Origin: Rhodospirillaceae bacterium
Lineage (GTDB): Bacteria; Pseudomonadota; Alphaproteobacteria; Puniceispirillales; Puniceispirillaceae
Direction: 5' to 3'
DNA: 32,588 nt
Assembly: GCA_011522725.1 (NCBI GenBank)
Contig: WTIL01000057.1
Span: 1 to 32,588, forward strand
Shown piece after piece: positions 25,425 to 32,588 of the stretch (its first letter is position 1; each line of letters begins with the position of its first letter). Made by a program: the position numbers and the translations under genes. The notes beneath the pieces are model-generated. The model saw only the letters and a list, made by a program, of their open reading frames with translations. It was not told where the DNA came from and did no database searches.

Positions 25425-26504
25425 TCAGTCCCGAAGCAGCACGACGTCGGCCGGATCGAAGGCGGCGTAACCCGTCTCTTCCCATTCCAGCGCCGGCTCG
25501 CCGCGCCGCATGTTCGGCTGCGTCAGCTTCAGCAGCACACCACCCGGGCCGGCCACGCGGTAGTTCGAGGCGACACCGGTGAAGGCCATGTCCTCGACCA
25601 TCACTTTCACCTCGTTCACGCCGCCGCCGGATTCCCGCGAAAGGCTGATCTTTTCCGGCCGGATTGCCATGCGCACGTCATCGCCCGCGGCAAACCCGCC
25701 GGGATCGACAGCGGTGACCGGGATGGGGCCGTCAATCTGCAGCATGCCGCCCTTGGCGGATTTTACCTTGCCCTCAAGGAAGCTGACCGTGCCCAGGAAG
25801 TCGGCGATGAAACTGTTTTTCGGGCGGTCATACAGGGTGCGGGGTGAATCCACCTGCACCAGCTTGCCGGCATCCATGACGCCGATCCGGCTTGCCAGCG
25901 TCATCGCCTCTTCCTGGTCGTGGGTCACGACGATGAATGTCGTTTCAAGCCGCTCCTGAATGTCGACAAGCTCGAACTGCGTGTCCTCGCGGAGTTTCTT
26001 GTCGAGCGCGGCAAGCGGCTCGTCGAGAAGAAGCAGCTTCGGCCGGCGCGCGAGGGCGCGGGCAAGGGCCACCCGCTGGCGCTGGCCGCCCGACAGCTGG
26101 TGCGGCTTGCGGCCGCCCATGCCGGACAGCCTGACAAGCCGCAGCAGTTCGGTCACCCGGCTCTCGATCTCGGCGCGCGGCAAACCGGCGCGCTTCAGGC
26201 CGTAGGCGATGTTGCTGTCGACCGTCATATGCGGGAACAGCGCGTAATTCTGGAACATGATGTTGACCGGACGCGTCGCCGGCGGCACACGCGACATGTC
26301 GATGCCGTCGATTTCGATGCTGCCTGAATCGACGCTCTCGAACCCGGCCAGCATGCGAAGAAGCGTGGTCTTGCCGCATCCTGACGCGCCGAGAAGGCAG
26401 AACAGCTCGCCCTTGTCGATGTCGAGCGAAAGATCGTCAACCGCCACCACATCGCCGAACCGGCGGGTGACGTTGCTGATCCTGATGAATGGTGATCCGG
26501 TCAA
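25425..26504 (-). CDS. potG: Putrescine/spermidine-type ABC transporter ATPase (PotG/PotA-like)
   Basis: This 359-residue ATPase has Walker A GASGCGKTT (residues 39-47), Q-loop MFQNYALFPHMTV, signature LSGGQRQR, Walker B LLLLDEP and the switch His in VVTHDQEEAM. A C-terminal TOBE domain follows (about residues 275-355, with VRMAIRPEKISL). The TOBE domain is typical of PotA/PotG and other CUT1/MOI importers and may sense substrate. It follows the binding-protein gene by 117 bases that contain a strong hairpin, and is 4 bases before potH. Confidence 0.94.
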   Translation of the reverse strand: MTGSPFIRISNVTRRFGDVVAVDDLSLDIDKGELFCLLGASGCGKTTLLRMLAGFESVDSGSIEIDGIDMSRVPPATRPVNIMFQNYALFPHMTVDSNIAYGLKRAGLPRAEIESRVTELLRLVRLSGMGGRKPHQLSGGQRQRVALARALARRPKLLLLDEPLAALDKKLREDTQFELVDIQERLETTFIVVTHDQEEAMTLASRIGVMDAGKLVQVDSPRTLYDRPKNSFIADFLGTVSFLEGKVKSAKGGMLQIDGPIPVTAVDPGGFAAGDDVRMAIRPEKISLSRESGGGVNEVKVMVEDMAFTGVASNYRVAGPGGVLLKLTQPNMRRGEPALEWEETGYAAFDPADVVLLRD

Positions 26505-26562
26505 AGCTGGGCAACCTGTGTCTGGCGGTTACCGGCAGGCAGGCTGCCCGCCTCTGTAAGGA

Positions 26563-26594
26563 CCCGCCGCCATTCGGGCATGAACGGCGGCGGG
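26563..26594 (-). other. Intercistronic hairpin between potF and potG
   Basis: Arms CCCGCCGCC and GGCGGCGGG pair over 9 bp, extended by a few weaker pairs, around a 6-base loop, 28 bases after the potF stop. No T-run follows, so it is less likely a terminator than a 3' stabilising structure or attenuator. That would allow the binding protein to outnumber the membrane parts. The role is inferred. Confidence 0.55.
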
Positions 26595-26621
26595 CAATTG
26601 TTCTACAGGCGTCGGAGCCGA

Positions 26622-27719
26622 TCAGCCGCCGGCGCTGAAGCGCGACCAGACGCGGGTGACAGCGCGGTCCAGACGGGCGTCATAGACCGGCACCACGAAC
26701 AGGTTCTTCTGCGCTTCGGCTGTCGGATAGATGCCCGGATGCTCGAGAATTTCCGGATCGATATCCGACTTCGCGCCCTCGCTGCCGCTGGCGTACCAGA
26801 CATAGTTCACATTCGACGCTGCCACGTCGGGACGAAGCATGTAGTCGATGAACTTGTAGGCATTGTCCAGATTCTTGGCATCGGCCGGGATGGCGAAATG
26901 GTCGAACCAGAGGTTGGTGCCCTCTTTCGGGATGTAATATTCGATGGTGTGGCCGTTCTCGGCTTCCTCGGCGCGGTAGGCGGCCTGGAATGCATCACCC
27001 GACCACATGATGGCAGCGCAGATGTCACCATTCGCGATGTCATTGATCGACTGGCTGGAATGGATGTAGCGCAGATGCGGACGGACCGCGTTCAGGATCT
27101 CGCCGGCCTTCTCGAAATCACCGGCCTCGGTGCTGGTGCCGTCGCCGCCCATATAGGCGATCACGTTCGGCAGCACGTCTGTCGGCGCATCAAGGATCAC
27201 GACGCCGCAATCCTCGAGCTTCGAGGCGTATTTCGGGTCAAGCACCAGGGCCCAGCTGTCCGTCGGGGCGTCAGCGCCGAGCCGCTCTTCGATCATCGCC
27301 ACATTATAGGCCACACCGGTGGTGCCCCACATATAGACCGCACCGGCATTGCCGACACCGATCTGGTCGTTGGCGAAGTTCTGCACCTGCATGTCCTGCT
27401 GGCTGTAATTGCCGAGCTTTGCCAGGTCGAGATCCTGATAGGCGCCCGCCTCGCGGCCGCGCGCCAGAAAATCGCCCGTCGGCACGACGACGTCATAGCC
27501 CGAAGAGCCGGCCAGCATCTTGGCCTCGAGAACCTCGTTCGAGTCGTACATGTCATAGGTGACCTTGATGCCGGTCTCCGCCTCGAAATTGGCGATGGTG
27601 TCCTCGGCGATATAGTCCGACCAGTTATAGACATTCAGCTCGTTCGCAACCGCGGAGCCTGCCGTCAGTCCCAGCGCCGCGGCAGCGGCGATGATCGATG
27701 TCTTGCGGATATGTGTCAT
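26622..27719 (-). CDS. potF: Periplasmic putrescine-binding protein (PotF/PotD-like)
   Basis: This 365-residue binding protein has a signal peptide (cleavage near Ala-Val-Ala25). The mature start ELNVYNWSDYIAEDTIANFE, followed by DSNEVLEAKMLAGSSGYDVVVP, follows PotF closely. YMWGTTGVAYNV and AIMWSGDAF are further family matches. PotF-type proteins bind putrescine; PotD binds spermidine; agmatine can also fit related pockets. GGGAGGG lies 8 bases before the ATG, and a good promoter lies about 90 bases upstream. The gene is the first of the potFGHI-speB transcript. Confidence 0.94.
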   Translation of the reverse strand: MTHIRKTSIIAAAAALGLTAGSAVANELNVYNWSDYIAEDTIANFEAETGIKVTYDMYDSNEVLEAKMLAGSSGYDVVVPTGDFLARGREAGAYQDLDLAKLGNYSQQDMQVQNFANDQIGVGNAGAVYMWGTTGVAYNVAMIEERLGADAPTDSWALVLDPKYASKLEDCGVVILDAPTDVLPNVIAYMGGDGTSTEAGDFEKAGEILNAVRPHLRYIHSSQSINDIANGDICAAIMWSGDAFQAAYRAEEAENGHTIEYYIPKEGTNLWFDHFAIPADAKNLDNAYKFIDYMLRPDVAASNVNYVWYASGSEGAKSDIDPEILEHPGIYPTAEAQKNLFVVPVYDARLDRAVTRVWSRFSAGG

Positions 27720-27763
27720 GGGGGCCCTCCCTTGTTAAAGCCGGGGTGATTGTGAGGCGGACC

Positions 27764-27771
27764 GTTCGAAC
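27764..27771. promoter_or_regulatory. GTTCGAAC palindrome upstream of potF
   Basis: An 8-bp perfect palindrome lies between the potF promoter and its start codon. The flanking GTTCGAACACG nearly matches GTGCGAACACG at 21352 in the puuB/spuC divergent gap, so both may bind one regulator. The match is short and could be chance. Confidence 0.3.
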
Positions 27772-27808
27772 ACGGCGCGCCGGAATCACCCGCTATTCCC
27801 TTGGCGCG

Positions 27809-27838
27809 AGTATGCGGCTCGCTTTCAAATCAAGTCAA
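27809..27838 (-). promoter_or_regulatory. Promoter of the potFGHI-speB operon
   Basis: TTGACT and CATACT are 18 bases apart on the minus strand, in the 148-base gap upstream of potF. This is a good sigma-70-type match and is the best promoter candidate for the operon. Confidence 0.6.
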
Positions 27839-27867
27839 CCGGAACCGTGGCCTGCCGCGCGCCCCGG

Positions 27868-29193
27868 CTACCCGTCCAGACGACGCTCCAGCCAGTCGCG
27901 GAAACCGTAATATTTGCCCACCATCGGCAGGAACCACGGCGTCTTGCGAAAACCCGGGAACGCATCCAGCCTGCGGCCGGAAAAGGCGCTTGGCCGGTTC
28001 AGGCTGCCGGCCGCCATCAGACCGGCGCGGTGGCCAAGCCAGCTCATCATCACCACGCCGCTTCCATGGCAGCCAAGCGCGTGGAACACGCCGGGAAGCG
28101 TCTCCGGCCGGCTCTCGCCGACATGGGGAACGCCGTCGCGAAGATAGGCGACATTGCCCCACCAGCCATGCGACAGCTTCACCCCGTCAAGCTGCGGAAA
28201 CACCCGCAGCAGGCGCGATCGCAGGAACGCCGCCCCGGCCGCCGGGTCATGTTTGAGATAACGCGCCCGGCCGCCGAACAGCACCCGCTTGCGGTCCGGC
28301 GATGGCCGGAAATAGTAGAGAAGCCGCTTGGTGTCGGCGATCATCCGGTGCGTCGGGAACAGCTCGGTCACACATTCGGCGCCAAGCTCCTCGGTCGCGA
28401 TCTGGTAGGACGGCACCGGCACCACACGGCGCTGGTGCCAGGGGCTGAGGTCGCCGGAATAGCCGTTGGTGGCGATGATGACCGCCCCGGCGCGGATGGC
28501 ATGCTCGCTTGTCTCGACCTCGAGGCCGGTTCCCGACCGCGTGATCGCACCGGCCCGGATGCCGCCGAACAGGCTGACGCCGGCCGCCTCGGCAACCGAA
28601 AGAACGCCGTGATGGAGCTTTGCCGGGTGCACGGCGCCGCTGCGGTCGAGCAGCATGCCGCCATGATAGAAATCCGAGGCGAGATGGTCATGCGTCCGAT
28701 CGGCAGGCACCATGCTGGCACCTGAATCCGCAATATCGTTCAGACGCGCCACCTCCTCCGCCTGTTTCAGCCAGGCGGCACGGGTATGGGCCCCGACAAA
28801 GCGGCCGCAGCGCTGATACATGGCGTCGATCTTCTCGTCACGGATGAACCCTTCGAACCAGCCGTATGATTCGGCGGCTTCGGCAAGCATCTCGTCGGCG
28901 GTGGCGGGATCGAGGCTGGCATGTTTGCCAACATTCACCCCGCCGGACACCATGCCGCCATTGCGGGTCGAGGCGCCAAGGCCGAGCGGCCCGGCCTCGA
29001 GAACGACAACCTCGCTTCCAGCCCGTGAAAGGGTGATGGCGGCGTGAAGGCCCGCATAGCCCGAACCCACAACAACCACGTCGGCGCGCTCCGGCAGGGC
29101 CTCGGCCGGAAGCCCGGCACCGGCGTCGCGGGGCACCGCATCCCACCAGTAGGGATCGGTCCTGAAGCCTTCCGCGAAAATACTGTCAGACAT
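27868..29193 (-). CDS. FAD-dependent amine oxidase (DAO/OrdL-like)
   Basis: This 441-residue flavoenzyme has GSGYAG at residues 43-48, VVVLEAG, and the flavin-contact STRNGG near residues 75-80. The C-terminal VFHALGCHGSGVVMMSWLGHRAG completes the DAO fold. It is related to the PuuB-like gene at 21384 but clearly distinct. It lacks a C-terminal GcvT folate-binding domain, so it is not a dimethylglycine/sarcosine dehydrogenase fusion. The chosen ATG is two bases after the folD stop; an ATG 12 bases earlier is possible. It is co-transcribed with folD. Likely substrates are secondary or methylated amines or a gamma-glutamyl-amine. Confidence 0.85.
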   Translation of the reverse strand: MSDSIFAEGFRTDPYWWDAVPRDAGAGLPAEALPERADVVVVGSGYAGLHAAITLSRAGSEVVVLEAGPLGLGASTRNGGMVSGGVNVGKHASLDPATADEMLAEAAESYGWFEGFIRDEKIDAMYQRCGRFVGAHTRAAWLKQAEEVARLNDIADSGASMVPADRTHDHLASDFYHGGMLLDRSGAVHPAKLHHGVLSVAEAAGVSLFGGIRAGAITRSGTGLEVETSEHAIRAGAVIIATNGYSGDLSPWHQRRVVPVPSYQIATEELGAECVTELFPTHRMIADTKRLLYYFRPSPDRKRVLFGGRARYLKHDPAAGAAFLRSRLLRVFPQLDGVKLSHGWWGNVAYLRDGVPHVGESRPETLPGVFHALGCHGSGVVMMSWLGHRAGLMAAGSLNRPSAFSGRRLDAFPGFRKTPWFLPMVGKYYGFRDWLERRLDG

Positions 29194-29195
29194 CC

Positions 29196-30077
29196 CTACA
29201 CCCATCCCAGTTCGATCTGTTTCTCGAAGGCAATGGCCGCGTTGCGCATCAGCATTGCCACCGTGACCGGGCCGACCCCGCCCGGTACGGGCGTCGTCCA
29301 GCTGGCGATATCGGCGACGGCGCCGGTATCGGCATCGCCGACAATGCGGCTGCTGCCGTCCGCATCCGTCACCTGGTTGATGCCGATGTCGATGACGGCG
29401 GCGCCGGGCTTGACCATGTCTGCGGTCAGCAGGCCCGGCACCCCGACGGCGACAAGAACGACGTCGGCACGCCGTGTGTGCGCGGCGACAGAACGTGTCA
29501 TATGGTGGCAGACGGTGACGGTCGCGCCCTCGGCCATCAGCATGAAGGCAGCCGGCTTTCCGACAATTTCGGAATGGCCGACGACGACGACCTCCATCCC
29601 CTCGATCTTCATGCCGGTGGCCCTGATCATCTCGACCGAGGCAGCGGCCGTACAGGGCGCCAGCGCCATCTGGTTGTAGACAATGTTGCCGATCGAGGCC
29701 GGGTTCATGCCCTCGACATCCTTCAGCGGGTGGATCGCCGACTGCAGCGAGCGCACATTGATATGATCCGGAACTGGCCGCTGCAGAATGACCCCCAGCA
29801 CGTCCGGATCATCATTCATCGCGACGAGACGTGCCTTGCATTCATCCTGCGTCAGGTCGGCCGGCCAGTGCTGCTCGTCGAACGGCAGGCCGACGGCGGC
29901 GGCGGCACGCGCCTGTCCGCGAATATAGACGGCGATCTCCTCGACCTCGCCGATCCCGACCGAGACGAGGCGCCCGACCTTGCGGCGGGTCGCAAGCCGC
30001 GCGATATCAGCCGCCACCTCGTCCAGAATGCGCTTGCGGATATCGGCGCCATACAGCAACCGCGGATCACGATTCAT
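29196..30077 (-). CDS. folD: FolD-like methylene-THF dehydrogenase, altered cyclohydrolase site
   Basis: This 293-residue protein has the FolD fold. The NAD(P) domain reads VVVGHSEIVGKP and the C-terminal signature TTPVPGGVGPVT is intact. In the catalytic domain, the Tyr-x-x-x-Lys pair is Tyr51 and Gln55 (YIRGQ), so the key lysine is missing. Gln99 in LQRPVP is kept. The folate-contacting Asp of KDVDG is Glu122 (KDVEG). The next motif is PCTA instead of PCTP. Work on the human and E. coli enzymes shows the lysine is needed for cyclohydrolase activity, so a dehydrogenase-only or specialised enzyme is likely. A standard FolD elsewhere in the genome would be expected. It is first in a transcript with the amine oxidase, and GGGAGGG precedes the ATG. 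Confidence 0.85.
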   Translation of the reverse strand: MNRDPRLLYGADIRKRILDEVAADIARLATRRKVGRLVSVGIGEVEEIAVYIRGQARAAAAVGLPFDEQHWPADLTQDECKARLVAMNDDPDVLGVILQRPVPDHINVRSLQSAIHPLKDVEGMNPASIGNIVYNQMALAPCTAAASVEMIRATGMKIEGMEVVVVGHSEIVGKPAAFMLMAEGATVTVCHHMTRSVAAHTRRADVVLVAVGVPGLLTADMVKPGAAVIDIGINQVTDADGSSRIVGDADTGAVADIASWTTPVPGGVGPVTVAMLMRNAAIAFEKQIELGWV

Positions 30078-30109
30078 GCCTGTCTGCCCTCCCCCGGCGA
30101 ACTGGCGGC

Positions 30110-30137
30110 ATTATATGGAGACGCCTCGGAGAAGGCG
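30110..30137 (-). promoter_or_regulatory. Candidate promoter -10 and dyad upstream of folD
   Basis: A perfect TATAAT (30110-30115, minus strand) lies 33 bases before the folD start. A CGCCT-N6-AGGCG dyad (30122-30137) sits just upstream, where a -35 or operator would be. No good -35 hexamer is seen, which would fit an activator-dependent promoter. Confidence 0.4.
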
Positions 30138-30209
30138 ACGGATTTCTGGTTTCGGGACAGTCGCCGATAGCCCTCGCAAACTCCTGCATACATCCTGCAA
30201 ACCCTTGGC

Positions 30210-30238
30210 TTTACAGTGCATGGGTTAGCGTCTATAAC
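30210..30238 (+). promoter_or_regulatory. Promoter of hppA
   Basis: TTTACA and TATAAC are exactly 17 bases apart, giving a leader of about 90 bases before the hppA start. This is a near-consensus sigma-70 promoter, consistent with strong expression. Confidence 0.65.
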
Positions 30239-30333
30239 CGGCGCGTTTTACGCAGCCTGACATATGTGTTGTTCGGGGGGAGTATCCGGCGGCGCAACGG
30301 CTCACAACCAACCTCTGTTAAAAGGAAGTCTTC

Positions 30334-32346
30334 ATGCTTACCACAGCCGTCCTTCCGATCAGCCTCGGCATTGCAGGCCTGATCGCGGCCTTCCTTGTCT
30401 ATGCACGAATTCTGCAGACCCCCGCCGGCGAAGGCCGGGTCAAGGAGATCGCCGACGAGATCCATCTCGGCGCGATGGTCTTCATGGCCAGCGAGTACAA
30501 GCGTCTCGCGGTATTCTGCATCATCTGTATTGTCGCCCTGTATGCGAGCCTCGGTTCCGATACGGCACTTGCCTTTACGCTCGGCGCGCTCTGCTCGGGC
30601 ACGGCCGGCTATATCGGCATGTACACCGCCACCAAGGCGAATGTCCGTACCGCCGTTGCCGCCAACAGCAAGGGCGCTGCCGAAGCGCTGAACGTCGCCT
30701 TCTTCGGCGGCTCGATCATGGGCCTGACCGTCGCGTCGATGGGCCTGTTCGGCATCGGCATCCTGTACCACTTCATGGGTGGCACCGCGCACGGCATCGA
30801 GGCCATCGAGGGCTTCGCCATGGGCGGCTCCTCGGTTGCCCTGTTCAGCCGCGTCGGTGGCGGCATCTTCACCAAGTCGGCTGACGTCGGCGCCGACCTG
30901 GTCGGCAAGGTCGAGGCCGGCATCCCCGAGGATGACCCGCGCAACCCGGCCGTCATCGCCGACAATGTCGGTGACAATGTCGGCGACGTTGCCGGCATGG
31001 GATCGGACATCTTCGAATCCTATTGCGGTTCGATGATCGCCTCGATCGCCCTTGCCGCGTCGATGTCGATGGCTTCCGTCGAAATGCTTGGCGGCGACCG
31101 CGCCGTGCTTCAGTTCATGCCGCTGGTTCTTGCATCCACCGGCCTGGTCTGTTCGCTTCTTGGCATCCTGTCGGTCCGCATGTTTGCCAACAAGAGCCCT
31201 GATGTGGCGCTTCGCTTCGGCACCATCGGTTCCGCTGTGATCTTCATCGCGGCAGCCTATTTCGTGATCACCAGCATGGGCGCTTCCGCCGGTGTCTGGG
31301 GCGCGGTTCTCGTCGGCGCGATCGGCGGCATCGTCGTCGGACTCGTCACCGAGTACTACACCGGTGGCGCACCTGTCCGTAAGATCGCCAAGGACGGCGA
31401 GACCGGCCCGGCAACCATCATGATCAGCGGCCTTGCCGTTGGCATGCAGTCGGTTGCGGTTCCGGTCCTGACCATCGCCGCGATCATCTTCTTCGCCAAC
31501 ATGTTCGCCGGCCTCTACGGCGTGGGCATGGCGGCTGTCGGCATGCTGGCCACGGTCGGCATCACCATGGCAATCGACGCCTACGGCCCGGTTGCCGACA
31601 ATGCCGGCGGCATTGCCGAAATGGCCGAGATGGGTCCCGAGACCCGCGAGATCACCGACTCGCTCGACGAGGTCGGCAACTCCACCGCAGCCATCGGCAA
31701 GGGCTTTGCCATCAGCGCCGCGGCACTCGCCGCACTGGCCCTGATCAGCGCCTATATCGCCAAGGTCAGCAATGGTGACCCTGACTTCGTTCTCGCGATC
31801 AACGACCCGATGGTTCTCGTCGGCATGTTCATCGGCGGCGTCTTCCCGTTCATCGTCAGCGCGATGACCATGACCGCTGTCGGCGACGCGGCCTTCGACA
31901 TGATCGTCGAGGTTCGCCGCCAGTTCAAAGAGATCCCGGGCCTTCTCGAAGGCAAGGCCAAGCCGGACACCGCACGCTGCGTCGACATCGCGACCCGCGC
32001 CGCGCTGCGCCGGATGATCCTTCCGGGTTCGCTCGCCGTCCTGGCGCCTGTCGTCATCGGTTTCGGCCTCGGGCCGAAGGCGCTCGGCGGCATGCTCGGC
32101 GGCGCGCTGATCTGCTGCGTGATGATGGCACTGATGATGGCGAATGCCGGTGGTGCCTGGGACAACGCCAAGAAGTACGTCGAAAAGGGCAACCTTGGCG
32201 GCAAGGGCTCGGACGTCCACAAGGCGGCCGTTGTCGGCGACACCGTCGGCGACCCGCTGAAAGACACCTCGGGCCCGTCAATGAACATCCTGATCAATGT
32301 GATGGCCATTGTCAGCCTGGTGATTGCCCCGCTGCTGATCGGCTGA
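30334..32346 (+). CDS. hppA: Membrane-bound ion-translocating pyrophosphatase
   Basis: This 670-residue protein has about 16 membrane helices and hydrolyses pyrophosphate to pump H+ or Na+. The substrate motifs are intact: [11 protein letters not shown] (184-194), [12 protein letters not shown] (210-221), and the C-terminal [18 protein letters not shown]. The potassium-type determinant is Ala452 with Gly455 ([10 protein letters not shown]), as in K+-dependent enzymes; the K+-independent enzymes usual in purple bacteria have Lys and Thr there. A gate glutamate is at Glu228 (SDIFESY). AAGGAAG lies 6 bases before the ATG. It is a single-gene unit with its own promoter and terminator. Function as a pump is near certain; the ion is not. 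Confidence 0.97.
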   Translation: MLTTAVLPISLGIAGLIAAFLVYARILQTPAGEGRVKEIADEIHLGAMVFMASEYKRLAVFCIICIVALYASLGSDTALAFTLGALCSGTAGYIGMYTATKANVRTAVAANSKGAAEALNVAFFGGSIMGLTVASMGLFGIGILYHFMGGTAHGIEAIEGFAMGGSSVALFSRVGGGIFTKSADVGADLVGKVEAGIPEDDPRNPAVIADNVGDNVGDVAGMGSDIFESYCGSMIASIALAASMSMASVEMLGGDRAVLQFMPLVLASTGLVCSLLGILSVRMFANKSPDVALRFGTIGSAVIFIAAAYFVITSMGASAGVWGAVLVGAIGGIVVGLVTEYYTGGAPVRKIAKDGETGPATIMISGLAVGMQSVAVPVLTIAAIIFFANMFAGLYGVGMAAVGMLATVGITMAIDAYGPVADNAGGIAEMAEMGPETREITDSLDEVGNSTAAIGKGFAISAAALAALALISAYIAKVSNGDPDFVLAINDPMVLVGMFIGGVFPFIVSAMTMTAVGDAAFDMIVEVRRQFKEIPGLLEGKAKPDTARCVDIATRAALRRMILPGSLAVLAPVVIGFGLGPKALGGMLGGALICCVMMALMMANAGGAWDNAKKYVEKGNLGGKGSDVHKAAVVGDTVGDPLKDTSGPSMNILINVMAIVSLVIAPLLIG

Positions 32347-32370
32347 TCACAGCGACATCAAAGAAACACG

Positions 32371-32404
32371 AAACCGGCCTGCGCCCGCAGGCCGGTTTTC
32401 TTTT
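32371..32404 (+). terminator. Very strong rho-independent terminator of hppA
   Basis: Perfect 13-bp arms AAACCGGCCTGCG and CGCAGGCCGGTTT, then TTTTCTTTT, starting 24 bases after the hppA stop. The central GC pairs would open to give a workable loop. Confidence 0.95.
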
Positions 32405-32454
32405 GAGCCGGTTTTCCTATGGGCCGGTTTTCTTATGGGCTGGTTCTTCTACTG
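32391..32454. repeat. 16-bp tandem repeat derived from the hppA terminator arm
   Basis: Units start at 32391, 32407, 32423 and 32439, each close to GCCGGTTTTCYTWTGG. The first is the 3' arm and T-run of the terminator. The second and third differ at one main position; the fourth is degraded. Copies appear to have been made by slippage. Confidence 0.75.
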
Positions 32455-32469
32455 GCTCTTTCCGCCAGA

Positions 32470-32498
32470 CCGTCACAGCCTGATCGTCAGGACGGTCT
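32470..32498. other. Inverted repeat in the region after hppA
   Basis: CAGACCGT and ACGGTCTG flank an inner CCTGA-TCG-TCAGG dyad. The 242 bases after hppA contain no recognised gene, only this structure, two terminators and the 16-bp repeat. It could be part of a transcript end or an unannotated 3' untranslated region. Confidence 0.4.
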
Positions 32499-32549
32499 GC
32501 GACGGCTTTGGCACCAGCCTCTGCATGTAACCGGCATTGATCGCACCAC

Positions 32550-32586
32550 ACAAAAAGGGCCGGCCTGCATCGGCAGACCGGCCCTG
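32550..32586 (-). terminator. Minus-strand rho-independent terminator at the right edge
   Basis: Read on the minus strand, GGGCCGGTCTGC and GCAGGCCGGCCC form a 12-bp stem with one mismatch and a 4-base loop, followed by TTTTTGTG. It probably ends a gene lying to the right of the window and pointing towards hppA. Confidence 0.7.
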
Positions 32587-32588
32587 TC

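Noticed and set aside
27868-29193. Sarcosine or dimethylglycine dehydrogenase fusion
   Set aside because: The protein ends after the DAO domain; there is no GcvT-type folate domain.
30232-32220. A 662-codon open frame antisense to hppA
   Set aside because: Its product is an Asp/His/Gly/Arg-rich sequence with no fold-like pattern, as expected for the complement of a high-GC membrane-protein gene; the sense frame is a clear pyrophosphatase.
32417-32588. Open minus-strand frame running in from the right edge
   Set aside because: Its product looks plausible in composition, but it would run through the minus-strand terminator at 32550-32586 and the slippage repeat; the start is outside the window and no family is recognised.

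Overview
The window is high-GC (roughly 60-65% by eye) and densely packed. The genes read as alphaproteobacterial: a membrane pyrophosphatase, an Fe-S bacterial cryptochrome/photolyase, a DUF3833 lipoprotein, a PotFGHI/Puu-type polyamine locus and several EamA exporters. A marine or Rhodospirillales/SAR116-like bacterium would fit, but nothing here fixes the genus. No rRNA, tRNA, CRISPR array, insertion sequence, phage gene or clear sign of recent transfer was seen.

Layout. (1) 16-2916 (+): a class-III aminotransferase of the glutamate-1-semialdehyde type, uracil-DNA glycosylase and an EamA transporter, closely packed. (2) 2917-4270: a secreted DUF4864 protein (-) divergent from a short-chain dehydrogenase (+). 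(3) 4264-8996 (-): a tight five-gene operon of class I photolyase, Fe-S cryptochrome/photolyase, DUF3833 lipoprotein, exported chalcone-isomerase-fold protein and YciB-like membrane protein. Three of its junctions overlap. This looks like a light/oxidative-damage module. (4) 9166-16294: a divergent cluster. The left arm (-) holds a polar amino-acid-type ABC ATPase, its permease and a CmcJ/NvfI-family oxidoreductase. The right arm (+) holds an AhpD-like protein, an M29/NicX-like metalloprotein, a Rieske oxygenase, the solute-binding protein that probably belongs to the left-arm transporter, a strong terminator, and a GST. It looks like an uptake-and-oxidation pathway for an unidentified small molecule and is the best candidate here for an undescribed system. 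(5) 16414-18350: an EamA transporter (+) convergent with dihydroorotase pyrC (-). (6) 18480-30077: a polyamine region. A glutamine-synthetase-like PuuA and a polyamine aminotransferase (-) are divergent from a PuuB-like oxidase (+). A potFGHI-type importer plus an agmatinase-family ureohydrolase (-) follows, then a second amine oxidase with an unusual FolD (-). (7) 30210-32404: promoter, hppA membrane pyrophosphatase and a very strong terminator, then a decaying 16-bp repeat and a minus-strand terminator at the right edge.

How the genes work together. In region 6, PotFGHI would import putrescine or a related amine. The ureohydrolase could turn agmatine (or another guanidino compound) into an amine plus urea. 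Putrescine could then be handled by gamma-glutamylation and oxidation (PuuA/PuuB) or by direct transamination. The PuuC and PuuD steps are not in the window. The FolD homologue next to the second oxidase lacks the usual catalytic lysine (Gln55 instead), suggesting a specialised one-carbon role. The pyrophosphatase carries potassium-dependent-type residues (Ala452/Gly455), and its pumped ion (H+ or Na+) cannot be settled from sequence alone.
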